Source: Brachionus manjavacas (taxonomy: Eukaryota > Rotifera > Eurotatoria > Ploima > Brachionidae). From it: a DNA stretch of 64,000 bases. The stretch is from contig JAHQIY010000010.1 of assembly GCA_019054805.1 (NCBI GenBank), positions 1,657,501 through 1,721,500 on the forward strand, written 5' to 3'. The translations under genes and the position numbers were made by a program. The notes under the pieces are model-generated. The model worked only from the letters and a program-made list of their open reading frames with translations, did no database searches and was not told the origin of the DNA. Of the stretch, positions 1 through 10,332 are shown one piece after another; position 1 is the stretch's first letter; every line of letters starts with the position of its first letter.

Positions 1-1608
1 TTTACTTTTTGATGACATAAATTAAATTAAGAATAGAAATGATCAAATTAAAGATTTATTAGAAATATTTAATTCACGAAAAACTCATCTAATGTAATAA
101 AAATGAAATTTTAATAATTTCATTAAAAATATCACAATTTAATTAACATATATTATAATTTTTTATAAATTTTTACTCAAATCAATTTTTTATGTTACTT
201 CTTAAGAGGAAGCTGATTTATGGCTTAATAAAAAAATGATTATTTTGGATTATTTCGGAATTTAGTAAATTTACTTCTCCTTTTACTAGAAAATGAACTG
301 TAAATACAATATAAATAATATTTTCTATTGTTCACATATCGTAAATAATAAATACATATTTTAATCATATTGAAACCACGAGGGCTGGAAAGAAGGCGCT
401 GCCATTCGGAACTGCCCTGGAAAAACTTTTACTAATTTTTTTAAAAATAAAAATAAATAAAAAATTTAACAGAGGTAATAATAAATTGATTCTTACGATG
501 GTTTGATTTAAGTTTGATTTCTTTTTTTAATAAGCTTATTAAAAAAAGCTTATTTATTAAGGTTTTTTCTCAAAAAAAATTATCATTTGTTGAATTTTTC
601 TAGACAAAATTTGATGAATTAATTTTTAAAAAAATTCAAATTGGGATTAAAAAAAAAAATAATTATATAAGTAAATTAAAGAAATAAAAAATAAAAATAA
701 AAAAATGTAAAGATGTAATTTCAAGAATAAAACTTAAAAAATAAAAAAATTTTAAAAAGAAAATTAAACCTTATTAAGAAATCGTACACCGACAAAAGTC
801 AAGCAAATCGAACAGAAGTCAAGCAAATCAATTACCGAAGATCGATCAAAAACCACTCAACCGTGACGGATCAAAAACCCACCCGAGGCATTACAAAAAT
901 TAAAAAAACAATAAAATAAAAGTAAAAATTCAAAATAGAATAAAAAAAATAAAAACTCTGTGAGTACATGAAATTAATCAAATTCCCCTAAAAAAGTTGG
1001 TAATAATTACAAGAAAGGAATATCAGTTATTTCTAAGAATTATTGTTATAAACCGAATTATAAAATAATTTTGTTTTTTGTTGAATATTGTTAATTGTAT
1101 GAGTTTCTGATCATAAACAAAAAACTAGAATTTGAACATAAAATTTATTAAATCGAAAGATTTCATGAAAAAGTATCAAACCTTTTACTATTTTTTTTAA
1201 AATAAACAAAGAAATTCAATTTTTATTTTTAATTTAAATGATAAATAAATAAAAAATTATTTTGAAAAAATTTGAGAATATTTAACAATTTAATTTTTTC
1301 GGTGAATAAGGAAGTTCAAAACTCCTTTCAAAAATTTTCAATCCGAAAAAGTAAAAAAATAAATTGATAAAATTGCACTCTATTTGAAACAAAATTATTA
1401 AATTTTTCAAACTTTTAAAATATTAAAATATCAAATGAATCATCTAAAATTTTTGTATTTTCTCTAGTTGATAAATTCTTAATTTTTTCATTAAATCACT
1501 TTTTTTGTTCATTAAACTAGATAGCTTAAAATAAAAATTTCTCTTTTTAGATCGTTAGCAAGTTCAATTCTTTATCTTGGACTAATTAATAGCATTTTTA
1601 CCTTTAAT
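1..1608. other. AT-rich intergenic DNA
   Basis: Long runs of A and T with frequent stops in all frames. Apart from a divergent retroelement end motif at 382-427, I see no open frame with protein-like composition, no hairpin-plus-tail end and no convincing splice sites. Confidence 0.5.
382..427 (+). repeat. Divergent copy of a dispersed 3'-end motif (class F)
   Basis: Reads as a GGCTGRAAGRAAGG...CCATTC.GAACTGCC block. The better copies lie at 3650-3712, 41287-41350 and 43833-43890. All are followed by A-rich DNA, which suggests the 3' end of one retroelement family. This copy is the most diverged and carries no adjoining coding sequence. Confidence 0.35.
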
Positions 1609-1895
1609 CTTTGACTTGGGTATCTTCAATGACTTAGCTGAACGATTGAGAAGTACAAGAAAAATTCTGAAAGTATTTTGCACAACATTTGTGCCTCTAC
1701 TACTAGAATTTGCTGTACCAGCATGGTCCCTTAATTTCTAGGAGATGTTTTTATGGTTGAGAAAGCTAAGAGTCCAGCCACTAGATCATTTCTGGTGATG
1801 AGAAAGCTCTCGTGTGAAACAAGACTGAAGAAAATTGGTACTAAATTGAAAATGAGAAGAAAGAAAGGTGGCATGATTCAGCTTTTAAAATTTTA
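1609..1895 (+). pseudogene. Decayed LINE ORF2 C-terminal region (CR1/L2-like)
   Basis: A frame starting FDLGIF and running through LLLEFAVPAWS matches the post-RT region of CR1/L2-type LINEs, where a 'P.LE.A...W' block follows the DLG turn. After a stop, a second frame gives RSFLVMRKLSCETRLKKIG then MIQLLK, the usual 'RATR..YE.RL...GL..RR.RGDMIQ.FK' block. It has stops and frame changes and lacks the RT core, so it is a dead fragment. Confidence 0.6.
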
Positions 1896-2233
1896 ATAAG
1901 ATTGAAGCGATTGACTTAAGTCCACCAATTATTGGAATTTTAACATTAGTATTTATTTATTTAGAAACGGATGTCAAAGTATGTAAAATACTCTCGCTAG
2001 TACTTGCATTGTTCACAGCTAAAATACTTCCCCTACTAGTACTACTAATAAGTTCTATTTTTTCTGTTTTCTAGATTTTCATACAAAATCGAATCTCAAA
2101 ATTATTTTAACTCATCAAAACTCATTTATTTAAATTCATAATAAAATATTGATAAAATTTAATGCTTTTTTAGTTATTCAAGTTAAATGATTCAAATTTT
2201 GAAACAAACTCTAAAAAAATTAAGCTTAAGCTA

Positions 2234-2700
2234 TTGAAAATCGAAAGTTTTAGCATTTATCTCTTGATGACAAACCAATTCTTTAATCTTGAATTAAAAA
2301 TATTCGAATGCTTTTTCTCCATTTTGCCACTAAGCCATCGGTTCAATCAAGCTATTACTGATCCTCAAACTATACTTGTTTATATCTCTAAATTTTTCTT
2401 TATCAAAGTTGCTCAATGTTGTATCATCTGCAAACCTTTTGATATTAAAATTTTTGAAGATGAATGCTAAATCATTCACAAATATAATAGGACCTAAAAC
2501 AGATCCCTGAGGGAGACCTAATTTTAGTTGTGTAGTTTTGAAAATTTCACTGCCTTCTATTAGTATCTGAGATCTATTTTCAAAATAGTTTGAAAGAAAG
2601 CCAAGAATAGAATTATCAAAACCAAAGTAACAAATTTGAGTCTATAATATCAAAAGCTTTTCTAAAGACAAAAAAAAGAAATAATTTAAATCTGTAAAAT
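2234..2700 (-). pseudogene. LINE reverse-transcriptase fragment
   Basis: Minus-strand translation gives KAFDIIDS, then ILGFLSNYFENRSQILIEG, then GLPQGSVLGPIIF and FADDTTL. These are the A, B and catalytic C boxes of a non-LTR reverse transcriptase, in order and at normal spacing. An in-frame stop follows KAFDIIDSNLLLWF, and the open frame is lost after the FADD box. The interval 2518-2780 is nearly identical to 8297-8570, so two truncated copies of one LINE family lie 6 kb apart. This copy extends further downstream than the second. Confidence 0.75.
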
Positions 2701-3179
2701 GCTTAATGTTTTTTCTAATACCAATTTTTCAATCTTTTAAGTTCATTTTTTATATTTACAAATTAATTTTTTCAATTGTTCTTTTTTTCATTTTCATATT
2801 TTTTCAAAATGTCTTGATTATGGGATTTAGAAGGGTTTTTCCATTTCTATCGCCATCTTTTATCATTGAAAAAAAGAAAATGTCTAATTTTAATTTTAAT
2901 ACTTTTTTAATTTAAAAAACACCTAAATTATCACTTTAATTAAAAAAACTCATCAAACAAAAATAATTGAAATTAATTAAATTTAACTATATCACTCTTT
3001 GAACCATCCAGTCAAAAAATGGTTGTTGTGCTGGACTGTACCTCGAACTGACCGAGGTATCAAAAGGCAATTGTTTTATTTCAATCAATTAACACCCGAA
3101 TCATAAAGAGAGCATCAAAAAATATCAACAAATTGATGAAAATGATCCAGTCACGCAAAAAATTTGAGAACTGAACAAT

Positions 3180-3380
3180 TTGAATCTTAGCCCGGAATCA
3201 ATTCGACACAATTTGATAAAATTAGGTCTAAATCCTCCAAAAGCATCTAGATTCAATTACTTGCTCACAATCAATCGATCGAAAAAAGAGACTACTGAAA
3301 TTGTGAATAAAATGTGCGAAACGTGTGGTAAGCCTATTAAAAAAATTGAAAAAAATTATATTATTTTGTCCAAAAAATAA
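3180..3380 (+). CDS. Short ORF with a CxxC pair, unrecognised
   Basis: A 66-residue frame with a single CETCGKPIKK motif and many basic residues. The spacing recalls the first half of the C-terminal zinc ribbon seen in the two MULE-derived proteins here (12047-12319, 42940-43332), but the second Cys pair is missing. It could be a decayed transposase tail or chance; I do not assign a function. Confidence 0.2.
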   Translation: MNLSPESIRHNLIKLGLNPPKASRFNYLLTINRSKKETTEIVNKMCETCGKPIKKIEKNYIILSKK

Positions 3381-3649
3381 ATGTAAATAAAAAAAAGTGA
3401 CTAGTTAAAAAAAAAATTTTGAGTAAGTTTTTGTTCTTTTTGACATATTTTTTTTATTTGATATATTTTTATTAAATTTGGTAATAAATATATTTTTTTG
3501 TGGTTTATCTATTAAAAATATTATGCAATATACTATTTTATTATGATTTAATGAATTTATGGTAATTTTTATTAAAAAAATGATATTTTTTATTGCAAGA
3601 TATGCAAGTGTTAACGTCCTATGCATATTAGTATGAACTAAGAAAATTA

Positions 3650-3712
3650 GGCTGAAAGAAAGGACTAAGCTCCATTCCAAACTGCCAGGGTATAACCCAG
3701 ACTATATTTTAT
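3650..3712 (+). repeat. Dispersed retroelement 3'-end motif (class F)
   Basis: Block GGCTGAAAGAAAGGACTAAG followed by CTCCATTCCAAACTGCCAGG and an A/T-rich tail. Nearly the same block lies at 41287-41350, with weaker copies at 43833-43890, 51568-51630 and 382-427. The conserved block plus A-rich tail marks the 3' end of a retroposed family. Confidence 0.55.
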
Positions 3713-4429
3713 TTTTAATAATATAAATCTTCAGATCGAAACCAATACCTTAAAAATAGAAAAGGAATTTTTTCGATTCAGAATAACTTGAATAGATTTT
3801 TTACTAAAAAAGATAATTATATTTCGAAGGAAGGTGTTTACCTTTTGATGTATAAATTAAAATAAATAAAGTAAAGATTACATTATTTTTTAATTTTTAT
3901 CGCACTCATTTAAAAATTTTGCATAATAATTAGTTTTTTTAGTAATTTTAAAACTTTAAAAATACTTACAAAAATTCGATAATTTTTGACATTCAAAAAT
4001 CCACTAAAAACTAGAATTTAGTATGAATGGAATAAAATTTAAGTATTTACAAGTTATTTGAATCTGGATATATTTTTACGCAACAATAAATGCGATAATA
4101 ATTTTCTGATGCTTGATTTTTTTTTTATGGGAGACTTGACCTTTTATGCTTTAGGAATTAAAATTTTTACTTTACTTAAATTTTTTTTATTTATGCGTCA
4201 AACATCTTTTTCCATTTAATTCTGTAAAATGCTTAATTTTTAAGCAATTTTGCTTGATCCGAAAATTTGTCTGCCAAAACTCTGCATAGTAGTTGCACAA
4301 TTGATTAGAATACTTTTTAATTTTTGTTCTTAAGCTTTATTTACTTTCTTCTTTTAATTAAAAATACTTTACATTTCAATTTAATTAATGAATTTCTATT
4401 GATTCTGTAGTTTTCCTTTTAAAATCCTA
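3713..4429. other. AT-rich DNA without a recognisable gene
   Basis: I see only homopolymer-rich sequence with stops in every frame; no repeat or terminal inverted repeat was recognised. Confidence 0.4.
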
Positions 4430-5345
4430 AAATCATTGATTATCTTTTGTTAGCTTTTTCCTATTCCATAGTGTTACCAAATTTGAAGGGTCTGACTGAA
4501 CAACATTGCTAAGAATCTTTTCAACATACTTCAACTTTTAAGCATACTTAATTTTTACGTCATCCAAGTTTAGCAAAAAATTCTAGATGCAAATCACAAT
4601 TTGCGCAGATAGCTTTTATTTTTTTTTCAAAGCCTTGAGAGCTTTTTTTATTCAATCCAAAAAACAAGTTCCTTCTTAGAATTTAGCTTAAAAACTTTTC
4701 AGACTTTTCAGACTTTTCCAGACTTTAAATTCTCGACCATTAGGTTCTTAATGCACCTGTTTGAAGAACTCTACCTTTGGAAATTTTGTTTACATTTTGT
4801 AATAACAATTTGATGAATATTTGATAAGATTATTTACCATTTTTATAAGAATATGAATATTTTTGGGCAAAAAAGTATGCTAACAATCTAAGTATACTGA
4901 AAAGATATTTAGGTACACTGTAAATATTTCCAAGTATTTTAAAACAAATAAACCCATATTTGAAAAGCTTACCGATTAACTTTTCCGCAATTCTTCTTTG
5001 AAAGACTGTTAAAATAAAAATCTCAAGCAAAATCTATATTTTAGATCTAAAGCATCTATTTATTTAGGTTTTACTTATAATAAGACAAATCGTTACTAGT
5101 AAAAAATTAAAAAAAATTTCTAGCATTAAATATAAAATTTTAATTTAAAATAAAATAAAATAAAAAAAATTAATTATTTTTCTCTTTGCCTAAATTAAAT
5201 CTTGCTTCAGCTGAACGGAAAAAATAAATCTTCTAAGACTGTAAGGGAAGTATCGTCTGTAATTTAATATTTAATCAATTAATCATCTAGCTGAAGTATC
5301 TAAAGCATTAGATCCGTATTGAAGTTCAACAATTATAATTATGTT
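4430..5345 (-). pseudogene. Candidate exons or decayed gene, unrecognised
   Basis: Several minus-strand stretches look protein-coding but change frame: VELQYGSNALDTSAR near 5340-5290; EARFNLGKEKNN then a stop near 5200-5160, after a good acceptor; FQRRIAEKLI near 5010-4975, between a TTTTAACAG acceptor and a GGTAAGC donor; then KAICANCDLHLEFFAKLG near 4630-4560 and ILSNVVQSDPSNLVTLWNRK near 4530-4450. They could be small exons of one gene or fragments of a dead gene. No family is recognised. Confidence 0.3.
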
Positions 5346-5982
5346 TTTTAAAACGAATAATGATCACTTAAAGCAATTGAAGAGTTTTTAATAATTTTAT
5401 AATTCAATAACCACAAAAAAAAGCCGGCTTAAAGTATATTAAAATTAATTATAGAATGTGGCAATAATTATATCTTGATGACAGCGCATATCTAATAATT
5501 CAAATTTAACCATTTTTTAAAAAGCTTGTCAACTTGAATACATCAACTAATTCAACAAAGTCTTTCAACAATTTTTTTAATCAAAAAGATGAAGATGTGA
5601 TGATAAAAATGGAGAAATGGAGAATAGTCTGAAATGGGAAAAAATTAAAAAAGGATTTTGAACTCCAAATTAAGTTCTAATTAATTTTTTTTTTAAATTC
5701 GAAAAATTTTAAAATGTAATTAACTTAGAGTTTGGAAAATTTGGTTGACCTTTAAATTATTCAGCTTTTCAGAAAAAACTTAAAATTCATTTTTTCAAAG
5801 GATTGAATCTGTCATAGCTTCGTACTAGTTTAAGCTGTGAAATCCCTCGTAAATTAATTAAAAATAGTAATAAATATAGAAACATTAATTAGAAATATTT
5901 TTTATATTACACTCAGTTTTACATTTTTCAAAATTACAATCTTAAATAAACCGTAATTTTATTTGAAATTAAAGTTTTAAAG

Positions 5983-6030
5983 CAGAGTTGTTTAAAAGGC
6001 TTTAAGAAAAAAGTCCAAGTCGGGACTTTT
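5983..6030 (+). repeat. Left end of a hAT-like MITE (fragment)
   Basis: CAGAGTTGTTTAAAAGG followed by AAGTCCAAGTCGGGACT matches the left end of the complete MITE at 57649-58044 (CAGAGTTGTTTAAAAATCCC). No matching right end was found before the retroelement relic at 6.9 kb, so this is a truncated copy. Confidence 0.45.
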
Positions 6031-6889
6031 TTTTTTTAAATTAAAAATTCTTTGTTGTTGGTTCTTGAAGACTGAATTTGAGATTTTTTTGCATTAGTGC
6101 TCATTTTAGCCTTTATCGTGCTGCTATGTCTTTAACTGGACACAATCTATGACTTGGACTGGTTCAATGTGTTTCTACCATTTTTTGTGGTCGATTTGCT
6201 TCAGGCCAACTTTTGTTCCATTTCATACGCCAGTTTTTGCTAGTGATGGATACGGTCAAAACAAACCGGTCCATTACACGGACGATTTTTTGCAATAAAA
6301 TAAACAGTCTAAATTAAACGGGCGGCTAAAAAACCGGCCAACTTTTTGGAAGGCGGTCTTTCAGCTTGGCAGTCAAAATTTTGGACTGCAAAGCTGAAAA
6401 AAAAAATAAGATAATAAAAAAAAAAATTAAAGATAATTTAAAATGTTTATTAATTTAAAAAAAAAAATGTTTATTAATTTAAAAGTTTTTTTATTAAAAT
6501 AAAAAAAAACAATTATCAACAGCCAGAAACTCCCAACGGTTAACAACCACCATCAACAATTTTACTACTACTAATCCTACTCTACTATTTATAAAACTAT
6601 TACTACTTTAATACTTTTACTACTACATTACTATTAATACTACTACTACTTCATTATTATTATTACTACTACGCCTACATTACTATTAATACCAATCTCA
6701 CTTCTCTACTGATTTTTAAAAAAATTTCTCTGTCTTAAATAATTCAGATTAAAAATTTAAAAATTTAAGACTAAATTTTTAATTCTTTATATTTTATTGA
6801 AAATTTAAGATATTTAAATCATCATTAAATTATTAAAAAAATGTTGGCTGACCGGTGGCTGGGCCACGAGTCAGTCGTTTTTATTAGAA
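6031..6889. other. Intergenic: inverted repeat and ACT/ATT-rich stretch
   Basis: An imperfect inverted repeat at about 6359-6402 pairs TCAGCTT with AAGCTGA and CAAAATTTTG with itself. At 6549-6700 there is a degenerate run of ACT and ATT units, the unit type found at LINE tails elsewhere in this window. No open frame is convincing. Confidence 0.4.
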
Positions 6890-7830
6890 GATTTAAAATA
6901 AAATTCGAAAGCTGCCGGTAATACGTAGGGCAGCGTATATTTAAACACGTTCATCGTATTGCCAAGGCGTAGGCTCCATTTATAGTGTTATGCGCCTGGA
7001 AGGCGCGTCCGCCGGATTGTCGGCGGAAGGCACGTATGAAACGTGAACGTGGAAAACACTTCTCATCCAGTTGACCATTATGATGAGCGACAGGAATCGA
7101 TGGATGATAGCAGCCCCAGTGCTATAGAATCGACACCATTTCGCCCTCACCCTTTTCCAGAGTCCGATCACTGCTTTATTGTCGATAAAGAGCCTGAGAA
7201 TCGACGGGTGATCGGATATGAGTCCTGGGATGATTGAAGCCGCTGTCTCATTGTAGAGTATAGCTTCAGTCGGGGCCGCTACTGAGAATTCTTTCCCCGA
7301 GTAGCCATCTACGACCCCAAGCTAATACTCAGTGGCATCCGTATACCAGATGCGTTGCTTCCTGGGGGGACTCCTAAATTTTAGCCTGTCACATTTAAGG
7401 GGCAGGCTCATGTACCACCAGTAATCGCGCCTAGTGGTCACAGTCATGCGCGGGAAAGTATTAATTATGGGTCCCACTTTCCCCGCGAACCCCAGATAAT
7501 AATTTAGGTACCCTCTCACTCTCATGAGGGTCCTACCCTTAACATCAGAGAAAAGAAGAGACTCGGACTTGTTCCTAACAAAGCCAGTGGCTTCTCTACT
7601 TCGAGTAATGCCTAGCCCGTCCCAATTCGCTCCAAGAAAACTTAATTTTCTCACCGGATTTAAAACCGATTTGAGCGTATTCACCCTACATTTCTTAATT
7701 TTGCCCTTAGCACATCCAGAAGAACTTGGAGCTTTTTCTTATCTGGATGTACAATGATGAGGTCGTCCAGATGCCCGTATGTGAACTGAGTGTATTTCCT
7801 AATGAATTTTTAAGTACGTTCTTCGTTGTA
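6890..7830 (-). pseudogene. Retroelement RT/RNase H relic in a GC-rich island
   Basis: The minus strand carries a GHLDDLIIVH box near 7770 (the [YF]xDD-type catalytic turn of an RT), then a connection region ending MTVTTRRDYWWYMSL, then YTDAT (first RNase H aspartate) near 7330. Downstream come LRLFIDNKAVIGLW (the 'DN' block) and a C-terminal YVPSADNPADAPSR near 7000. The order RT, connection, RNase H is clear, but two or more stops and frame breaks separate the pieces and no integrase is seen. The RNase H tail resembles tyrosine-recombinase retroelements (DIRS-like) and pararetrovirus-type elements; I cannot choose. It is clearly GC-richer than its flanks. A decayed relative lies at 49372-49450. 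Confidence 0.6.
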
Positions 7831-8290
7831 AATATATTAATCACACTACTGGAATAGCTATCAAAAGAGAACATGATAATATTGTTGATGAATTCGCTAT
7901 ACGTGAAAAATTTGTACGAATAGTAACTGATAATAGTTCAAATATGGTGAAAATGGGCAGGCTTATGAATCTTATCGGTGAAGATGAGTTCGACTTAAAT
8001 GAACCGATTTTTGAGGAAAGCCCAATTGAGGGCAAAATTTTTTGCTCTGAAGACGAAGTTAATCTATCAGAGGATATTTTAGAGAGCGACATTTTTCATA
8101 ATACGGGATTGAAACAATTGAGATGCTTTGCACATAGCCTACAGCTTGTTGTTAAAAATAGCCTTGTAAAAATTAACAACGTTAGGCGTATCATCACAAT
8201 AAAAAACAAATGTTTGCCACTTATTTAACCGAAAAAAACTATAATTCTATTCCCAAGCCTATCAAAGTACGCTGGAATAGTGAGATTAAT
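7831..8290 (+). pseudogene. hAT transposase fragment
   Basis: The frame holds VTDNSSNMVKMGRL (the hAT 'TDNA.NM' block), then an acidic stretch, then LRCFAHSLQLVVKNSL (the 'C.AH.L.L.V' block). After a stop, another frame gives KVRWNSEINY, the hAT 'RWNS' block. These are catalytic-core motifs of hAT transposases in their usual order. The N-terminal BED finger and C-terminal dimerisation region are absent, and the left side abuts the RT relic, so it is a broken internal piece. Confidence 0.7.
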
Positions 8291-8580
8291 TACTAATTTT
8301 AGTTGTGTAGTTTTGAAAATTTCACTGCCTTCTATTAGTATCTGAGATCTATTTTCAAAATAGTTTGAAAGAAAGCCAAGAATAGAATTATCAAAACCAA
8401 AAAGTAACAAATTTGAGTCTATAATATCAAAAGCTTTTCTAAAGACAAAAAAAAGAAATAATTTAAATCTGTAAAATGCTTAATGTTTTTTCTAATACCA
8501 ATTATTCAACTTTTTAAGTTCATTTTTTATATTTACAAATTAATTTTTTTAATAGTTCTTTTTTTCATTTCATTTTAATT
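8291..8580 (-). pseudogene. Second copy of the 2.2-kb LINE RT fragment
   Basis: Minus-strand frame FDNSILGFLSNYFENRSQIL followed by GSEIFKTTQLKL matches 2518-2780 almost base for base, then stops where it joins the hAT relic, before the catalytic FADD box. The sharp join at 8297 suggests a rearrangement or insertion breakpoint rather than gradual decay. Confidence 0.65.
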
Positions 8581-10332
8581 GGTCAGGTTAAAGGACATTT
8601 AATTTTTAGGCTTATTGATTATCAAGATAATAGCCTAAAATACATAATTTGAAAAGAATGAGAAAAGGATGGAGCAAAATATTTGTCTTAAAAAAAAGAA
8701 ATATTTTATGTATAAATAAGTAATCGTTTTGGTAGATGAATAAATTAAATCTTTGACAAAATTTTAAAATATATCAAATTTAATATGATTGCATTTTAAT
8801 TTTAAATTTCTTTTTATTTCAATAAATTTGACCAGACATTTTCAGTCAAATTAGGATCATTTGTAATGTGAGTTTGAGTGATAAGCACTCAACTCTCACT
8901 CACACTCAAACACGCATTTTTTTGCGTGACAAAATTAAAGAAAAATTTTAAATTTATCTTTTTTTTATGTCAAAATAAATGAAATTACATTTTAAACATT
9001 TTGAAATATTTTTTAAGTTCGAAATTGTATTTAAAAAAAAATCCTATTTTTTTAAAAAAAATTTCTCATCTATCAATATTTTATACAGAATAATTTCATG
9101 ATGTTTTAGCTAATTTAATAACTAAAAACTCAATAAAAATATTATTAATTTTGTTCATTTTTTTAAATATTTTTTAAAAAATAATCAAAATAAATGGGTT
9201 TTCATTTTATACTAAAAGGATCAATTAGATCTCTTGAATAATCTAAATACTAACGTTATTATTTAATCACCCTTAAAACGTTTTCGTTAAATTCCTGTTA
9301 TTTTTTTTATCAGAATCAGAAGAATTCTTATTTTGATTATTCAAGATATCTGATTGTTTTTTTTAGTATATAATAAAAATCAATTTATTTTGATTTTTTA
9401 AAATATATTATTTTAAATTTAATAAAAAAAAATCTATTTAAATTACTTCATTAAAACCTCTCATTCTGAGAAGACTTACAGAATTTTAAATTTGATACAA
9501 ATTTTGAATAAAAATAAGGAAATTTTGATAAATTTTTGCTACAAATATCTTAAACTTATCCTGAAATGAAACTTTGTCTATTTGCATTTGATGGTGGCCT
9601 AAAATATAGAAAACGATTAATTTTATCGAAATATTAGATTAAAAAATCTTTCGAAAAAGAAATGTCATTTTCAGCTAGTTTTTTTTTTAAATAAAGATTT
9701 TTAAGTTGATTTAAAGTTTAAATTTAAATTAACTTTTTTCAAACACAGGGTATACAGTCAGGGAAAGAAGAAATAAATTAAATCAACTAAAAATTCACAA
9801 AATGATGATAGTTTCAGAAAATTTATAGAAAATTAATTTAGAATTTTTTTTAAATATTTTAAATCGTTTCTAATTTTTAATTTTTTTAAATTTAATCTTT
9901 TTTTATTACGAATTAAATTTAATTTTTGCTTTAAATTTGAAATTTTAAATCAATTTAAATATCTTTATTTAAAAAAAAAAAAATTATTGCTAATTCCTAA
10001 TTGTTCATTTCGAGATATTTCGAGATATATCGCACATAGTCAACTAGATGGGAATCATTCACACAAAAGCTTTCTTATAAATTGAAATTCTATTTCCTGC
10101 TCCAAAGTATTCGTTAATTACGGTTTGACATCAGTATTATGGCATTTTTAAAGATTTTAATTAAATCTTTAAAATTGCCATAATATTTATATCTTCAAAC
10201 AAACTCATTGAACATTCAATTAAAATTTATTAAAAAATTAACTGGGTTAAATTAAGGAAAATAATTTCGTTACAAAAATAAGAATTTTTTTAAAATTTTT
10301 AAACAAGGTTTTATGTGTCTTCTAGTGTCCAA
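8581..10332. other. AT-rich intergenic DNA with a palindromic patch
   Basis: At about 8868-8918 a GTGAGTTTGAGTG...CACTCACACTCAAAC inverted repeat may be a short MITE or hairpin. A repeat at 9650-10045 is listed separately. I see no coding sequence in the rest. Confidence 0.4.
9650..10045 (-). repeat. Dispersed repeat, inverted copy of 16905-17350
   Basis: Contains CCTGACTGTAT...CTGTGTTTG and ATATCTCGAAATGAA blocks (read on the minus strand) that recur at 16905-17350 inside the non-autonomous hAT-like element. In the 16.9-kb copy the two ends are themselves inverted relative to each other (ATCAATAAATG and GCAATAAATG with shared flanks), so this looks like a small TIR element that exists independently and is nested in the larger one. 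Confidence 0.5.

Noticed and set aside
4830-5030. 66-codon minus-strand ORF as a complete small protein
   Set aside because: Only the first part (VFQRRIAEKLI) looks coding; it is bounded by splice-like signals and the rest reads through AT-rich intron-like DNA.
7043-7757. Plus-strand ORFs in the GC-rich island
   Set aside because: They are shadows of the minus-strand RT/RNase H blocks, which carry recognisable motifs.
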